Part shown: piece by piece, positions 1 through 6,644 of the stretch
Numbering within the stretch: position 1 is the stretch's first letter
How the letters are laid out: each line of letters begins with the position of its first letter
NCBI GenBank assembly: GCA_027364815.1
Contig: DAHXOQ010000045.1
Coordinates: 1-13,424, forward strand
Direction of reading: 5' to 3'
DNA: 13,424 bases
Source: Acidobacteriaceae bacterium
GTDB taxonomy: Bacteria; Acidobacteriota; Terriglobia; Terriglobales; Acidobacteriaceae
Notes under the pieces: generated by a model
Database searches by the model: none
Seen by the model: the letters and a program-made list of their open reading frames with translations, nothing else
What the model was told of the DNA's origin: nothing
Translations under genes and position numbers: made by a program

Positions 1-453
1 CTGGCCGCCGCCGACACCCTGATTGTCCCGATGCAGGCCGAGTACTTCGCCCTGGAGGGAGTCTCTGAGCTGATTTCGACGCTGGAGCGGGTCCGCGCCG
101 CGTACAATCCAGGGCTGACCATCGAGGGTGTGCTGCTGACCATGTACGACGACCGCACCAACCTCGCCCAGCAGGTCACAGACACACTGCGTGAGTACTT
201 CAGGGAGCGCCTCTTCGCAACTGTCATCCCACGCAACGTCCGCCTGGCTGAAGCGCCCAGCCATGGCAAACCTGTTGCGCTCTACGATCCACGCTCCCGT
301 GGCACGGAGGCTTATTTCGACCTCGCAGCAGAGTTTCTCGAGCGAATCCAACTCAAAGCTCCACGCACAACTTCACGCAAGCAGGCTGTGAATCAAGCTG
401 CCGATTCTAAAGAGAAAAAGGAAGCAAAAGTTCGCTTCTGGCCCTACGCTTGA
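1..453 (+). CDS. parA: ParA/Soj chromosome-partitioning ATPase, C-terminal part (5' end outside window)
   Basis: The reading frame is open from the first base, so the true start lies upstream; about 150 residues are visible. ParA is a deviant-Walker ATPase that binds DNA non-specifically and moves ParB-parS complexes during chromosome segregation. The visible part begins just after Walker B, with the stretch AAADTLIVPMQAEYFALEGV, which is typical of the family. It continues through the IEGVLLTMYDDRT strand, the VIPRNVRLAEAPSHGKP motif and the YDPRSRGTEAYFDLA terminal helix, all characteristic of ParA/Soj/MinD-like proteins. A lysine-rich tail of about 30 residues ends in RFWPYA. parB follows 107 nt later on the same strand, the usual order. 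The N-terminal P-loop cannot be seen. Identification is firm. Confidence 0.95.
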   Translation: MAAADTLIVPMQAEYFALEGVSELISTLERVRAAYNPGLTIEGVLLTMYDDRTNLAQQVTDTLREYFRERLFATVIPRNVRLAEAPSHGKPVALYDPRSRGTEAYFDLAAEFLERIQLKAPRTTSRKQAVNQAADSKEKKEAKVRFWPYA

Positions 454-506
454 ACAGTTAAGCACTTTATTACCAGTTATTTGCGCCTTCATTATCAGAA
501 AATTAC

Positions 507-532
507 CCTCCGGATGCTGAGATTATCCGAGG
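507..532 (+). other. Small hairpin in the parA-parB gap
   Basis: CCTC (507-510) and GGAT (512-515) pair with ATCC (525-528) and GAGG (529-532), leaving one bulged C and a 9-nt loop. It ends about 28 nt before the parB start codon. It has no T-tract, so it is not a convincing terminator. It may lie in the parB leader, but no function can be assigned. Confidence 0.25.
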
Positions 533-560
533 CAAAAGAATCATTCAGTGAGGATTGCAC

Positions 561-1451
561 ATGAACGCCGTCATTGACCCTAAACGCCGCGCACTTGGTA
601 AGGGACTCGACTCTCTTCTGCCCCGTGCCGCCTCTGCCGCACCTTCCGTAGACTCAGAAACCGGCAAACCCCGCGAGTTTCCCGTTGGCGAAATCGACCG
701 CAATCCCTTCCAGACCCGCACCAACTTCCCTGACGACAAGCTGGAAGAACTCGCTACCAGCATCAAGGCCAACGGTGTCGTTCAGCCTATACTTGTCCGG
801 CGTCAGGCAAATGGGCGCTTCCAGCTCATTGCCGGCGAACGTCGCTGGCTCGCATCGCAACGTGCTGGAAAGACAACAGTTCCAGCCATTCTTCGTCAGG
901 TTTCCGATGAGCAAGCCATGGAGATCACGATTGTTGAGAATCTCCAGCGCGCCGACCTCAACCCGATGGAGCAGGCCCGCGCTTTTGACCGCCTCTCTCG
1001 AGAGTTCCACATGACCCAGGAGCAGATGGCGCAGCGCACTGGCAAAGACCGCGCCACTGTCTCCAATTTTCTACGCCTCCTCAAGCTTCCCTCCGCTGTT
1101 CAGAGCCGCGTTGAATCAGGCGTCATCACTTTTGGCCACGCACGCGCCCTCATCGCGTTGTCCAGCGCCGAAGAGATTGAAAAAGCAGCCCAGCGCATCG
1201 AGTCACTTTCGCTTTCTGTTCGCCAAACAGAGAGCTACGTTCAGAACCTCATCAACCCTGAAAAAGCCAAAAAGCAACCCAAGCCCGAACCTAAAATCGA
1301 CCCCAACGTCCGCGAAGCACAGGATCTCCTCCAACGCACTCTCGGTCTCAAGGTTCACATTGAAGACAAAAACGGACGCGGTCGCGTCATCATCGAGTAC
1401 GCGCGCCTTGAAGATTTCGACACGCTCGTTGAGCGCCTCACTGGAAACTGA
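561..1451 (+). CDS. parB: ParB/Spo0J chromosome-partitioning protein (CTPase, parS-binding)
   Basis: This 296-residue protein, a normal ParB length, loads at parS sites and spreads as a CTP-dependent clamp, working with ParA. The N-terminal patch KRRALGKGLDSLLP (about residues 8-21) matches the ParA-stimulating region of the family. The ParB/Srx domain follows, with RNPFQTR (48-53), GVVQPILVR, the CTP-binding motif GERRWLAS (92-99) and ENLQRADLNPMEQA (127-139). A helix-turn-helix is visible at about 151-176 (MTQEQMAQRTGKDRATVSNF). The tail after about residue 245 fits the C-terminal dimerisation domain. I chose ATG 561 because GAGG at 550-553 lies 7 nt upstream; an in-frame TTG at 555 would add only two residues. 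No parS-like 16-mer (TGTTTCACGTGAAACA-type) was found in the window. Confidence 0.97.
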   Translation: MNAVIDPKRRALGKGLDSLLPRAASAAPSVDSETGKPREFPVGEIDRNPFQTRTNFPDDKLEELATSIKANGVVQPILVRRQANGRFQLIAGERRWLASQRAGKTTVPAILRQVSDEQAMEITIVENLQRADLNPMEQARAFDRLSREFHMTQEQMAQRTGKDRATVSNFLRLLKLPSAVQSRVESGVITFGHARALIALSSAEEIEKAAQRIESLSLSVRQTESYVQNLINPEKAKKQPKPEPKIDPNVREAQDLLQRTLGLKVHIEDKNGRGRVIIEYARLEDFDTLVERLTGN

Positions 1452-1926
1452 CACCACTCACTGGAGAGTTATCTGCTACAACCACAAATAATTCTTAACA
1501 ATATCTGCGGTTGTGACTAACTCTCACAACCGCATCACAATTTATTATTTATTTTGTAAACCAACTTATGAAATTCAAACTCGATGGATTCGAAACAATC
1601 AACCAACTCAAATATTGATTAGAAAGCCATCGCGACCACAAAGAGTAATTGCGTTCTTGGCTAATGCGGTCCTCAACATCTAGTGCAAAATCCATGTCCT
1701 ATCTTCGCGGCTTTTACCCTAAATAATTATTTCTGTAACAAGGCTGTGTGTCGCTGTCTCTTTACAAATGGGACGAATCGATATTTGCAAATTTTTCCTG
1801 ATCTGCTTTGAATGTAGGTTGAAACTAATTTGGGTTAGAGTTTGCGCATAGCGAACGATCAGAAGTGAAGCAACACGACTCACCATCTGCTCAGGGCCAT
1901 GCGAATTTGAAGATGAGGTGAGTTTT
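1452..1926. other. 475-bp AT-rich gap between parB and sqr, no gene found
   Basis: Beyond the hairpin at 1506-1534 I found no convincing coding frame, tRNA or mobile-element end. A 12-bp AT palindrome, AAATAATTATTT, lies at 1721-1732. A weak sigma70-like pair, TTGCAA (1785-1790) and TTGAAT (1808-1813) with a 17-bp spacer, could serve the downstream oxidoreductase and would give a leader of about 107 nt. It matches consensus at only four of six positions in each box, so it is a suggestion only. Confidence 0.4.
1506..1534 (+). terminator. Hairpin downstream of parB, terminator-like
   Basis: TGCGGTTGTGA (1506-1516) pairs perfectly with TCACAACCGCA (1524-1534) around a 7-nt loop, giving an 11-bp stem 54 nt after the parB stop. 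A T/A-rich stretch (TTTATTATTTATTTTG) starts about 8 nt after the stem. The T-run is therefore not immediate, which weakens the intrinsic-terminator reading. The preceding 1464-1483 segment can pair with parts of this hairpin in a competing structure (see findings). Confidence 0.5.
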
Positions 1927-3378
1927 ATGGCCCGTGTTGTTGTTTTGGGTGCCGGCGTAGCGGGGCACACAGCTGCTTCGTTTTTGCGGCAATGGCTTGA
2001 TAAAAAAAACGAGGTGACGGTCGTCTCACCTCTTCCAACTTACAACTGGATCCCTTCCAACATCTGGGTCGGCCTTGGCCGCATGCGCGAAGATGAGGTG
2101 GTCTTTCCGCTTGCCCCGGTCTATAAGCGCGCCGGCATTCATTTTGAACAGGCGCGCGCCGTCGAGCTCCATCCCGAAGGCAACGCCACCGATCCCACTC
2201 CGCATGTCGTCATCGAGAAAGGCGCCGGCGATTCGGCTGTGCGCAGCACTGTGCCCTACGACTATCTCATCAATGCCACTGGACCCAGACTCAACTTTGC
2301 TGCCACCGAGGGTCTCGGACCTGAAGGTCACACACTATCAGTCTGCACATCGAGCCACGCCGTGGAAACAGCCAAACACTTTCTCGCGCTTGTTGAGCGC
2401 ATGAAAAAAGGAGAGCACTGCCGCATCGTCGTCGGCACCGGCCACGGCATGTGCACTTGCCAGGGCGCGGCCTTTGAATATGTCGTCAACCTCGAGTTCG
2501 AACTGCGCCGTCACGGCGTACGTGACAAGGCTGAGGTCATCTTCCTTACCAATGAATACGAGCTCGGTGATTTCGGCATGGGCGGCGCATTCATCCAACG
2601 CAACGGCTACATTACGCCAACCAATATCTTCACCGAGTCCGTGATGGCCGAACGCGGCATCTGGTCAATTCTGCGCGCGCATGTCAAAAAGGTAGAGGCC
2701 GGAAAAATTTTCTATGAGAACCTCGATGGCGAAGACCACGAGCTCACCTTCGACTTCGCCATGCTCCTGCCGCCTTTCACCGGCGTCGGTCTCAAGGCCT
2801 TTGATCGTGCAGGGGTAGAGATCACCACGCAGCTTTTTGCGCCGAACAACTTTATGAAGGTGGACGGCGACTACACCGCAAAGCCCTACGAAGAGTGGAA
2901 AGCCGCAGACTGGCCGAAGACTTACCAATCACCTCTCTATAAAAATATCTTCGCTCCAGGAATTGCATTTGCTCCGCCGCATACCATCTCGCGTCCACAC
3001 AAAAGTCCGCGCGGAACACCGATCTACGCAACCGCTCCGCGCACCGGAATGCCCGCAGCAACCATGGGACGCGTTGTGGCACGCAGCATCGCTGACATGG
3101 TCAATGGCAAGCAAGGCGAGCCTTACAAAGCGTCTATGGCCGAGCTCGGCGCAGCTTGTGTTGCATCCTCCGGCTTTGGCTGGTTCAAAGGCACAGCAGT
3201 CTCCATGACCGTCTACCCCATCGTGCAGGATTATGAGCGCTATCCAAAATATGGCCGCGATCTTAAATACACCAGCGGTGAGATCGGGCTCGCCGGACAT
3301 TGGATCAAAATGATTCTTCACTACATGTTCCTCTACAAGGCGCGGCTCAAAGCAGGCTGGCGCATCATCCCCGAGTAG
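1927..3378 (+). CDS. sqr: Sulfide:quinone oxidoreductase-type FAD flavoprotein
   Basis: This 483-residue FAD enzyme of the pyridine-nucleotide-disulfide oxidoreductase fold probably oxidises sulfide and passes electrons to membrane quinone. The FAD motif GAGVAG lies at residues 8-13. The family stretch NIFAPGIAFAPP, followed by APRTG, matches the SQR pattern FAAGIAIAIPP...PKTG as I recall it. Three cysteines sit where the SQR catalytic and sulfur-shuttle cysteines are expected: C140 in SVCTSSHA, C178 in CTCQGAAFEY (compare SQR SCFGPAYEF) and C411 in GAACVASSG. These matches are from memory, not an alignment. There is an insert between the AIPP-like and PKTG-like motifs (about 20 residues with SRPHKSPRG). 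ATG 1927 was chosen over GTG 1918 because GAGGTGA (1914-1920) is a strong ribosome site 6 nt upstream. A small protein gene follows 28 nt later. Confidence 0.8.
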   Translation: MARVVVLGAGVAGHTAASFLRQWLDKKNEVTVVSPLPTYNWIPSNIWVGLGRMREDEVVFPLAPVYKRAGIHFEQARAVELHPEGNATDPTPHVVIEKGAGDSAVRSTVPYDYLINATGPRLNFAATEGLGPEGHTLSVCTSSHAVETAKHFLALVERMKKGEHCRIVVGTGHGMCTCQGAAFEYVVNLEFELRRHGVRDKAEVIFLTNEYELGDFGMGGAFIQRNGYITPTNIFTESVMAERGIWSILRAHVKKVEAGKIFYENLDGEDHELTFDFAMLLPPFTGVGLKAFDRAGVEITTQLFAPNNFMKVDGDYTAKPYEEWKAADWPKTYQSPLYKNIFAPGIAFAPPHTISRPHKSPRGTPIYATAPRTGMPAATMGRVVARSIADMVNGKQGEPYKASMAELGAACVASSGFGWFKGTAVSMTVYPIVQDYERYPKYGRDLKYTSGEIGLAGHWIKMILHYMFLYKARLKAGWRIIPE

Positions 3379-3406
3379 CCACCCAGAGACGCCAAGGAGA
3401 ATTCAT

Positions 3407-3574
3407 ATGAGCCAGAACGACACCAGAGGAATCAATACCAATGTCTACGCCACTCAGCCCACGCGCATCACGCTCTTTATGCGCACATTTCTTCTCTGGC
3501 AGATATGGCGCTTTGTCGCCATCAATCTGCGCATGATGCAAATCATCCGGCTCGAGAAGCAACTGCACAAGTAG
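3407..3574 (+). CDS. 55-residue basic, hydrophobic small protein co-encoded with SQR
   Basis: ATG 3407 is preceded by a near-perfect ribosome site, AAGGAGA (3394-3400), with 6-nt spacing. The frame runs 55 codons to TAG (3572-3574). The polar N-terminus (MSQNDTRGINTNVYATQ) is followed by a hydrophobic, arginine-studded stretch at about 20-48 (ITLFMRTFLLWQIWRFVAIN and on) and a charged tail, RLEKQLHK. The arginines in the hydrophobic part suggest an amphipathic membrane-surface helix rather than a clean transmembrane segment. The 28-nt gap from sqr implies co-transcription, so a role in anchoring or assisting the flavoprotein at the membrane is a reasonable inference. I do not recognise the family. 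Such a short gene is easily missed by length cut-offs. Confidence 0.7.
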   Translation: MSQNDTRGINTNVYATQPTRITLFMRTFLLWQIWRFVAINLRMMQIIRLEKQLHK

Positions 3575-3590
3575 ACGAGCCATCACATAT

Positions 3591-3614
3591 GTATGATACT
3601 TTTTAGTATCATAC
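3591..3614 (+). terminator. Perfect inverted repeat formed by the first two array units
   Basis: GTATGATACT (3591-3600) is the exact reverse complement of AGTATCATAC (3605-3614), separated by TTTT. It is followed by CTTTTA. It starts 16 nt after the stop of the 55-aa gene, so as RNA it could terminate the sqr transcript. The stem is AT-rich and weak, and the same bases make up the dyad array. An operator role is therefore at least as likely. Confidence 0.3.
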
Positions 3615-3650
3615 CTTTTAATATCATACCAATTCATGTCATACTTTAAG
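3591..3650 (+). repeat. Four tandem 15-bp dyad units abutting the ATPase start codon (putative operator)
   Basis: Four consecutive 15-bp units are visible: GTATGATACTTTTTA (3591), GTATCATACCTTTTA (3606), ATATCATACCAATTC (3621) and ATGTCATACTTTAAG (3636). A fifth partial GTATG begins at 3651 and contains the ATG at 3653. Each unit is built on the 9-bp dyad GTAT-N-ATAC, which decays gradually towards the gene: units 1 and 2 match at 13 of 15 positions, 2 and 3 at 11, 3 and 4 at 8. Phased short palindromes over a promoter and start region fit cooperative binding by a dimeric regulator, or autoregulation. The array could also be an iteron-like or simple expansion repeat. Confidence 0.8.
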
Positions 3651-3652
3651 GT

Positions 3653-4846
3653 ATGGCAAACGAACAGGACGAGCTCAACCCTTTCCAATTCGGCCGCGAA
3701 CTTGGCAGCGATTCCCTCGTTGACCGCAAAGAAGAGGTTGCCGAGATAGTCCGCACCATTCGTCAGGGCGGTAAGCTCTTCCTCATTGGTCCGCGCCGCT
3801 TCGGAAAAACCTCTATCCTCAAAACCGCCGCCGAGCAACTCACGGAAAAGTCAGCCGTCATCGTACGGCTCGATGCTGAGAGCTACTCCAGCCTCGATCT
3901 CCTGGTCACTGCACTGGTTGCCCTCGCTGCCAAACACCTTACTGGAGAAGTTAAAAAAGCTGGTACTCTAATCGGTCAATTCTTCTCGCGCATCCGCCCT
4001 GAGCTTGAGTACAACCCGCAGGAGAACACCTGGTCCGCGCGTCTCGGCGTTGACACCTCACGCCACCACCACGCCACGCTCCTTGTCGAAGCCTTCAACG
4101 GATTTGAAAGACTCGCCCAGGCACAACCCGAGCGCCGTCCCGTAGGTCTCATCATCGATGAGTTTCAAAAAGTTATCGAACTCGGAGGACCATCGGCAGA
4201 AGGCCAGATCCGCGCTGCCATCCAGACTCACAAGCGCGCCGGCTATGTCTTTGCCGGCTCTAAAACGCGTATGTTGAGCGCGATGGTCGGCGACGCTTCA
4301 CGCCCCTTCTATAGACTCGGCAGCGTACGCTTTCTCGGTCCGGTTCCGCGCGACGATTTTCGCCGCTTCCTCACTGAAAAATTCACAAGCGGTGGCTTCA
4401 AGATCGATGAGGGTGCCGTCGATCATCTGATGGATGCGGCAAGCAATGTGCCTTACAACATCCAGATGCTCGCCCACACCTGCTGGACAGATCTGCGCAC
4501 GCCGGGCATCCATCACCCACGGCTGAGCATCGCGGCAATCGACCAGATTCTTCACCGCATCGTCATGCGCCAGGATCCCTTTTACACTCTGCTTTGGAAC
4601 CGGCTCACATCCGTGCAGCAGATGACCCTGTTAGCGCTCATCCGGCTTGAGGGCCGCAACCTGCAATCGTCAAAAGCGATCGCCATGGTGGGCAAGGCAC
4701 CGGCAACCATTCGCAAATCCGTTCACCTGATGATTGAGAGCGGCATCCTGCGCGAAGAAGAATCACTCAACTCTGTGCGCATGGTTTTTGAAGATCCCTT
4801 CTTCGAGAAGTGGATCGCAGCAGTCATCTTATTGACGAGGGAATAG
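3653..4846 (+). CDS. P-loop ATPase (archaeal-ATPase/AAA-type, COG1672-like) with C-terminal winged-helix-like segment
   Basis: A 397-residue cytoplasmic ATPase. The N-terminal NPFQFGRELGSDSLVDRKEE (9-28) is the usual opening of this ATP-binding family. Walker A is GPRRFGKTS (46-54), and Walker B is GLIIDEFQK (165-173) with D169 and E170. YVFAGSKTRML (198-207) probably carries sensor 1. The C-terminal part, about 320-390, holds a helix-turn-helix-like stretch (KAIAMVGKAPATIRKSVHLM), seen as a winged helix in relatives. No effector domain is fused. The start follows the family N-terminus, but AAGG at 3648-3651 is only 1 nt from ATG, so translation may be leaderless or weak. The SIR2-like gene starts 10 nt after the stop. 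Members of this family occur in defence and other contexts, so the role as a sensor or switch is inferred from the neighbour. Confidence 0.85.
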   Translation: MANEQDELNPFQFGRELGSDSLVDRKEEVAEIVRTIRQGGKLFLIGPRRFGKTSILKTAAEQLTEKSAVIVRLDAESYSSLDLLVTALVALAAKHLTGEVKKAGTLIGQFFSRIRPELEYNPQENTWSARLGVDTSRHHHATLLVEAFNGFERLAQAQPERRPVGLIIDEFQKVIELGGPSAEGQIRAAIQTHKRAGYVFAGSKTRMLSAMVGDASRPFYRLGSVRFLGPVPRDDFRRFLTEKFTSGGFKIDEGAVDHLMDAASNVPYNIQMLAHTCWTDLRTPGIHHPRLSIAAIDQILHRIVMRQDPFYTLLWNRLTSVQQMTLLALIRLEGRNLQSSKAIAMVGKAPATIRKSVHLMIESGILREEESLNSVRMVFEDPFFEKWIAAVILLTRE

Positions 4847-4856
4847 AATTGCTTCA

Positions 4857-5900
4857 ATGGCAACGGTATACATCTTTGGGGCTGGTGCTTCTAAACATGT
4901 AGGGTATCCACTCGCATCAGAAATGGGCGATAGGCTGATGAACTATATGCTCAAATCATCCGATGCAATGACAAGGGCATCAGCGCAATATTTTATTGAT
5001 GTATTTGGGAAATGGTCGAATATCGAAGATTTGATTTCAAAAATTCAGTCACGAACTGATGAACTAAAAAATGCAGTAACGGAAGAAGATAAAAGAGAAT
5101 ATTTTCGTCAAGGGAATCATAGAGGGCACATCAACACTTCATTGCAGTCCTGGTTCAATGAAATTCGAATAAAAACGGCCACAGCATATGCTGAATTTGC
5201 AACCAGCATTGTTCAGTCAGGCGATGTTCTTATTACATTCAATTATGATGATTCCCTTGATCGAGAATTAAAAAGAGCAGGCAAATGGGACATCTCACAA
5301 GGATATGGTTTCCAACTCGGAGACATCCAACATTCTTCAGATGTACTTTTATTGAAACTACACGGCAGCATCAATTGGCTGGTTTCGTTATTTGGAGGAG
5401 CAACTGGGGGGACGCTGATTGTTAATCCTTCGTCTTCAATGGGAAATCATCCTGTTGTTCATGAGAATGATTTGAAATTTCTTGGGTATGAAAATTTCAC
5501 GGGTCATACATACAAGAGCGGCGGAGCTTTTCCATGCCTAATTCTTCCAGGGCGTTCAAAGGAATTCTTTTATGACACTTCAATGGGTCACGAATTTGTT
5601 GAATTTTGGGATCATCTTTGGTCGCAAGCAAGTGAGGCTGTGAGGCATTGTGATCGCATTGTGATTTGTGGATATAACTTACTTCCAGTTGACCAGCGCG
5701 CTTGTGACCTTATATTGAAAAAACCTTCAAAAACAACAAGTATTGAAATCATTTGTGGTGAGCAGAGTGATCGAATAGCGAATGATTTTAAGAATGCCGG
5801 ATTCAAGAATGTGCAAGTGTTTGGAGGTAAATATTTCTCTGAATGGGTAAAGTTGCGATCTGTAATTGGTAGACAAAAATCACAAAATCAAATAATCTGA
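4857..5900 (+). CDS. SIR2-like domain protein, predicted NAD-binding/NADase effector
   Basis: A 347-residue protein with the SIR2-like (SIR2_2-type) Rossmann signature: GAGAS at 8-12, TFNYDDSLD at 127-135 (adenine/ribose side, with N129 and D131), LHGSIN at 168-173 with the candidate catalytic H169, and a late nucleotide-binding ICGYNL at 270-275. In bacteria such domains commonly act in antiphage systems (Thoeris ThsA, DSR, SIR2-Argonaute, SIR2-HerA) by depleting NAD+. Whether this one cleaves NAD is inferred from the motifs. About 180 residues lie between LHGS and the C-terminus, with no recognised second domain. The gene is much more AT-rich than its neighbours: by hand count 19 G/C of 60 at 4981-5040, against 41 of 60 at 4021-4080 in the ATPase. 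It appears co-transcribed with the ATPase. No good ribosome site is visible at the start, which suggests coupling. Confidence 0.85.
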   Translation: MATVYIFGAGASKHVGYPLASEMGDRLMNYMLKSSDAMTRASAQYFIDVFGKWSNIEDLISKIQSRTDELKNAVTEEDKREYFRQGNHRGHINTSLQSWFNEIRIKTATAYAEFATSIVQSGDVLITFNYDDSLDRELKRAGKWDISQGYGFQLGDIQHSSDVLLLKLHGSINWLVSLFGGATGGTLIVNPSSSMGNHPVVHENDLKFLGYENFTGHTYKSGGAFPCLILPGRSKEFFYDTSMGHEFVEFWDHLWSQASEAVRHCDRIVICGYNLLPVDQRACDLILKKPSKTTSIEIICGEQSDRIANDFKNAGFKNVQVFGGKYFSEWVKLRSVIGRQKSQNQII

Positions 5901-5904
5901 TTCT

Positions 5905-6192
5905 ATGAGCGAGAAATCCATCTCCGTCACCGAGGCGGCCCGCAACTTCTCTGATTGCATCAATCGTGCCCGCTACCAAGGCACCACTTTCATTATTCAT
6001 AAGGGTGGAAAGCCGGTCGCGCGCATCGTGCCGATGGAACAAAAACTCTCGAAAGGGCGCGAATTGGGGTCTGCTCTGGAAGAAGCTCTGAAGGACGTGC
6101 ATATCAGCAAGGAGAATGCGGCTGCCTGGTTGAATGAGTTAGAAGAAGCGAGGACGGCTCTCCCACCGCCGATCGATAGATGGAAATCTTGA
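5905..6192 (+). CDS. Phd/YefM-family antitoxin
   Basis: This 95-residue protein opens with the Phd/YefM fold pattern ISVTEAARNFSDCINRARYQ (6-25), then the strand and loop TTFIIHKGGKPVARIVPM (27-44). This N-terminal part dimerises and binds the operator. The remaining acidic, helical C-terminus (EEALKDVHISKENAAAWLNE) is expected to wrap the toxin. Its stop lies inside the following PIN toxin gene (13-nt overlap), the classic coupled arrangement. It begins only 4 nt after the SIR2 stop and has no obvious Shine-Dalgarno sequence, so it is probably read through from the SIR2 gene, although an internal promoter cannot be excluded. Confidence 0.9.
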   Translation: MSEKSISVTEAARNFSDCINRARYQGTTFIIHKGGKPVARIVPMEQKLSKGRELGSALEEALKDVHISKENAAAWLNELEEARTALPPPIDRWKS

Positions 6193-6587
6193 TTGATGCT
6201 GATGTAGTAATTGAAGCAGAGTTAGGAAAATTCCCTCTCTTTGAATGGATGAAGTCGCGGCCCTATGATGATTTCAAACTAGCCTCGATCACCATTGCAG
6301 AACTCTGGCACGGTGTGGAACGAGCAAGCGTTCAATATCGCCAGGAGCGTCAACTTTTCCTAGAAACACTCTTTGCAATGATGGATTCGGTTCCTTATTC
6401 CAGAAAGACAGCATTGGAACATGCATCACTATGGGCGTTACTTGAGGCGCGCGGCACTATCATTGGCGCGCATGATTTGATTCTTGCAGCCATCGCTCTT
6501 GAGCACGGTTCAACAGTTGCCACCTTCAATCGTCGTCATTTTGCTGTTGTGCCCGATCTTCAAATCATCACACCAGAAATAATTTAA
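6180..6587 (+). CDS. vapC: VapC-type PIN-domain toxin
   Basis: A 135-residue PIN-domain ribonuclease, the toxin of a type II toxin-antitoxin pair. Candidate metal-binding acidic residues are D6 in LIDADVVIE, E41 in ITIAELWHG, and D99 in AHDLILAAIALEHG. The TFNRRHF segment (115-121) is the common PIN C-terminal motif that normally reads T.N..dF. All the expected active-site positions appear intact. The partner is a Phd-type rather than VapB-type antitoxin, a combination often seen in bacterial genomes. Start ATG 6180 overlaps the antitoxin end and lacks its own ribosome site, which implies translational coupling. No frame damage is visible, so the pair is probably active. Confidence 0.9.
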   Translation: MEILIDADVVIEAELGKFPLFEWMKSRPYDDFKLASITIAELWHGVERASVQYRQERQLFLETLFAMMDSVPYSRKTALEHASLWALLEARGTIIGAHDLILAAIALEHGSTVATFNRRHFAVVPDLQIITPEII

Positions 6588-6644
6588 TCTCTCTACGCAG
6601 TCTAACTCCGCAACATCAAACACATTTTTCCTGAGTTGAAATCA

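Noticed and set aside
454..1926. parS centromere site near parAB
   Set aside because: I searched by eye for the TGTTTCACGTGAAACA-type 16-mer and close variants and found none in the window.
3591..3650. Reading the 15-bp array as a CRISPR
   Set aside because: The units are contiguous with no spacers, far shorter than CRISPR repeats, and no cas genes are nearby.
3365..3838. 157-codon minus-strand frame over the sqr end and ATPase start
   Set aside because: It would run antisense to three plus-strand genes and through the dyad array, and its translation shows no recognisable domain.
3575..6600. Integrated mobile element boundaries around the defence module
   Set aside because: No integrase, transposase, tRNA end or matching direct repeats were visible at the two edges.
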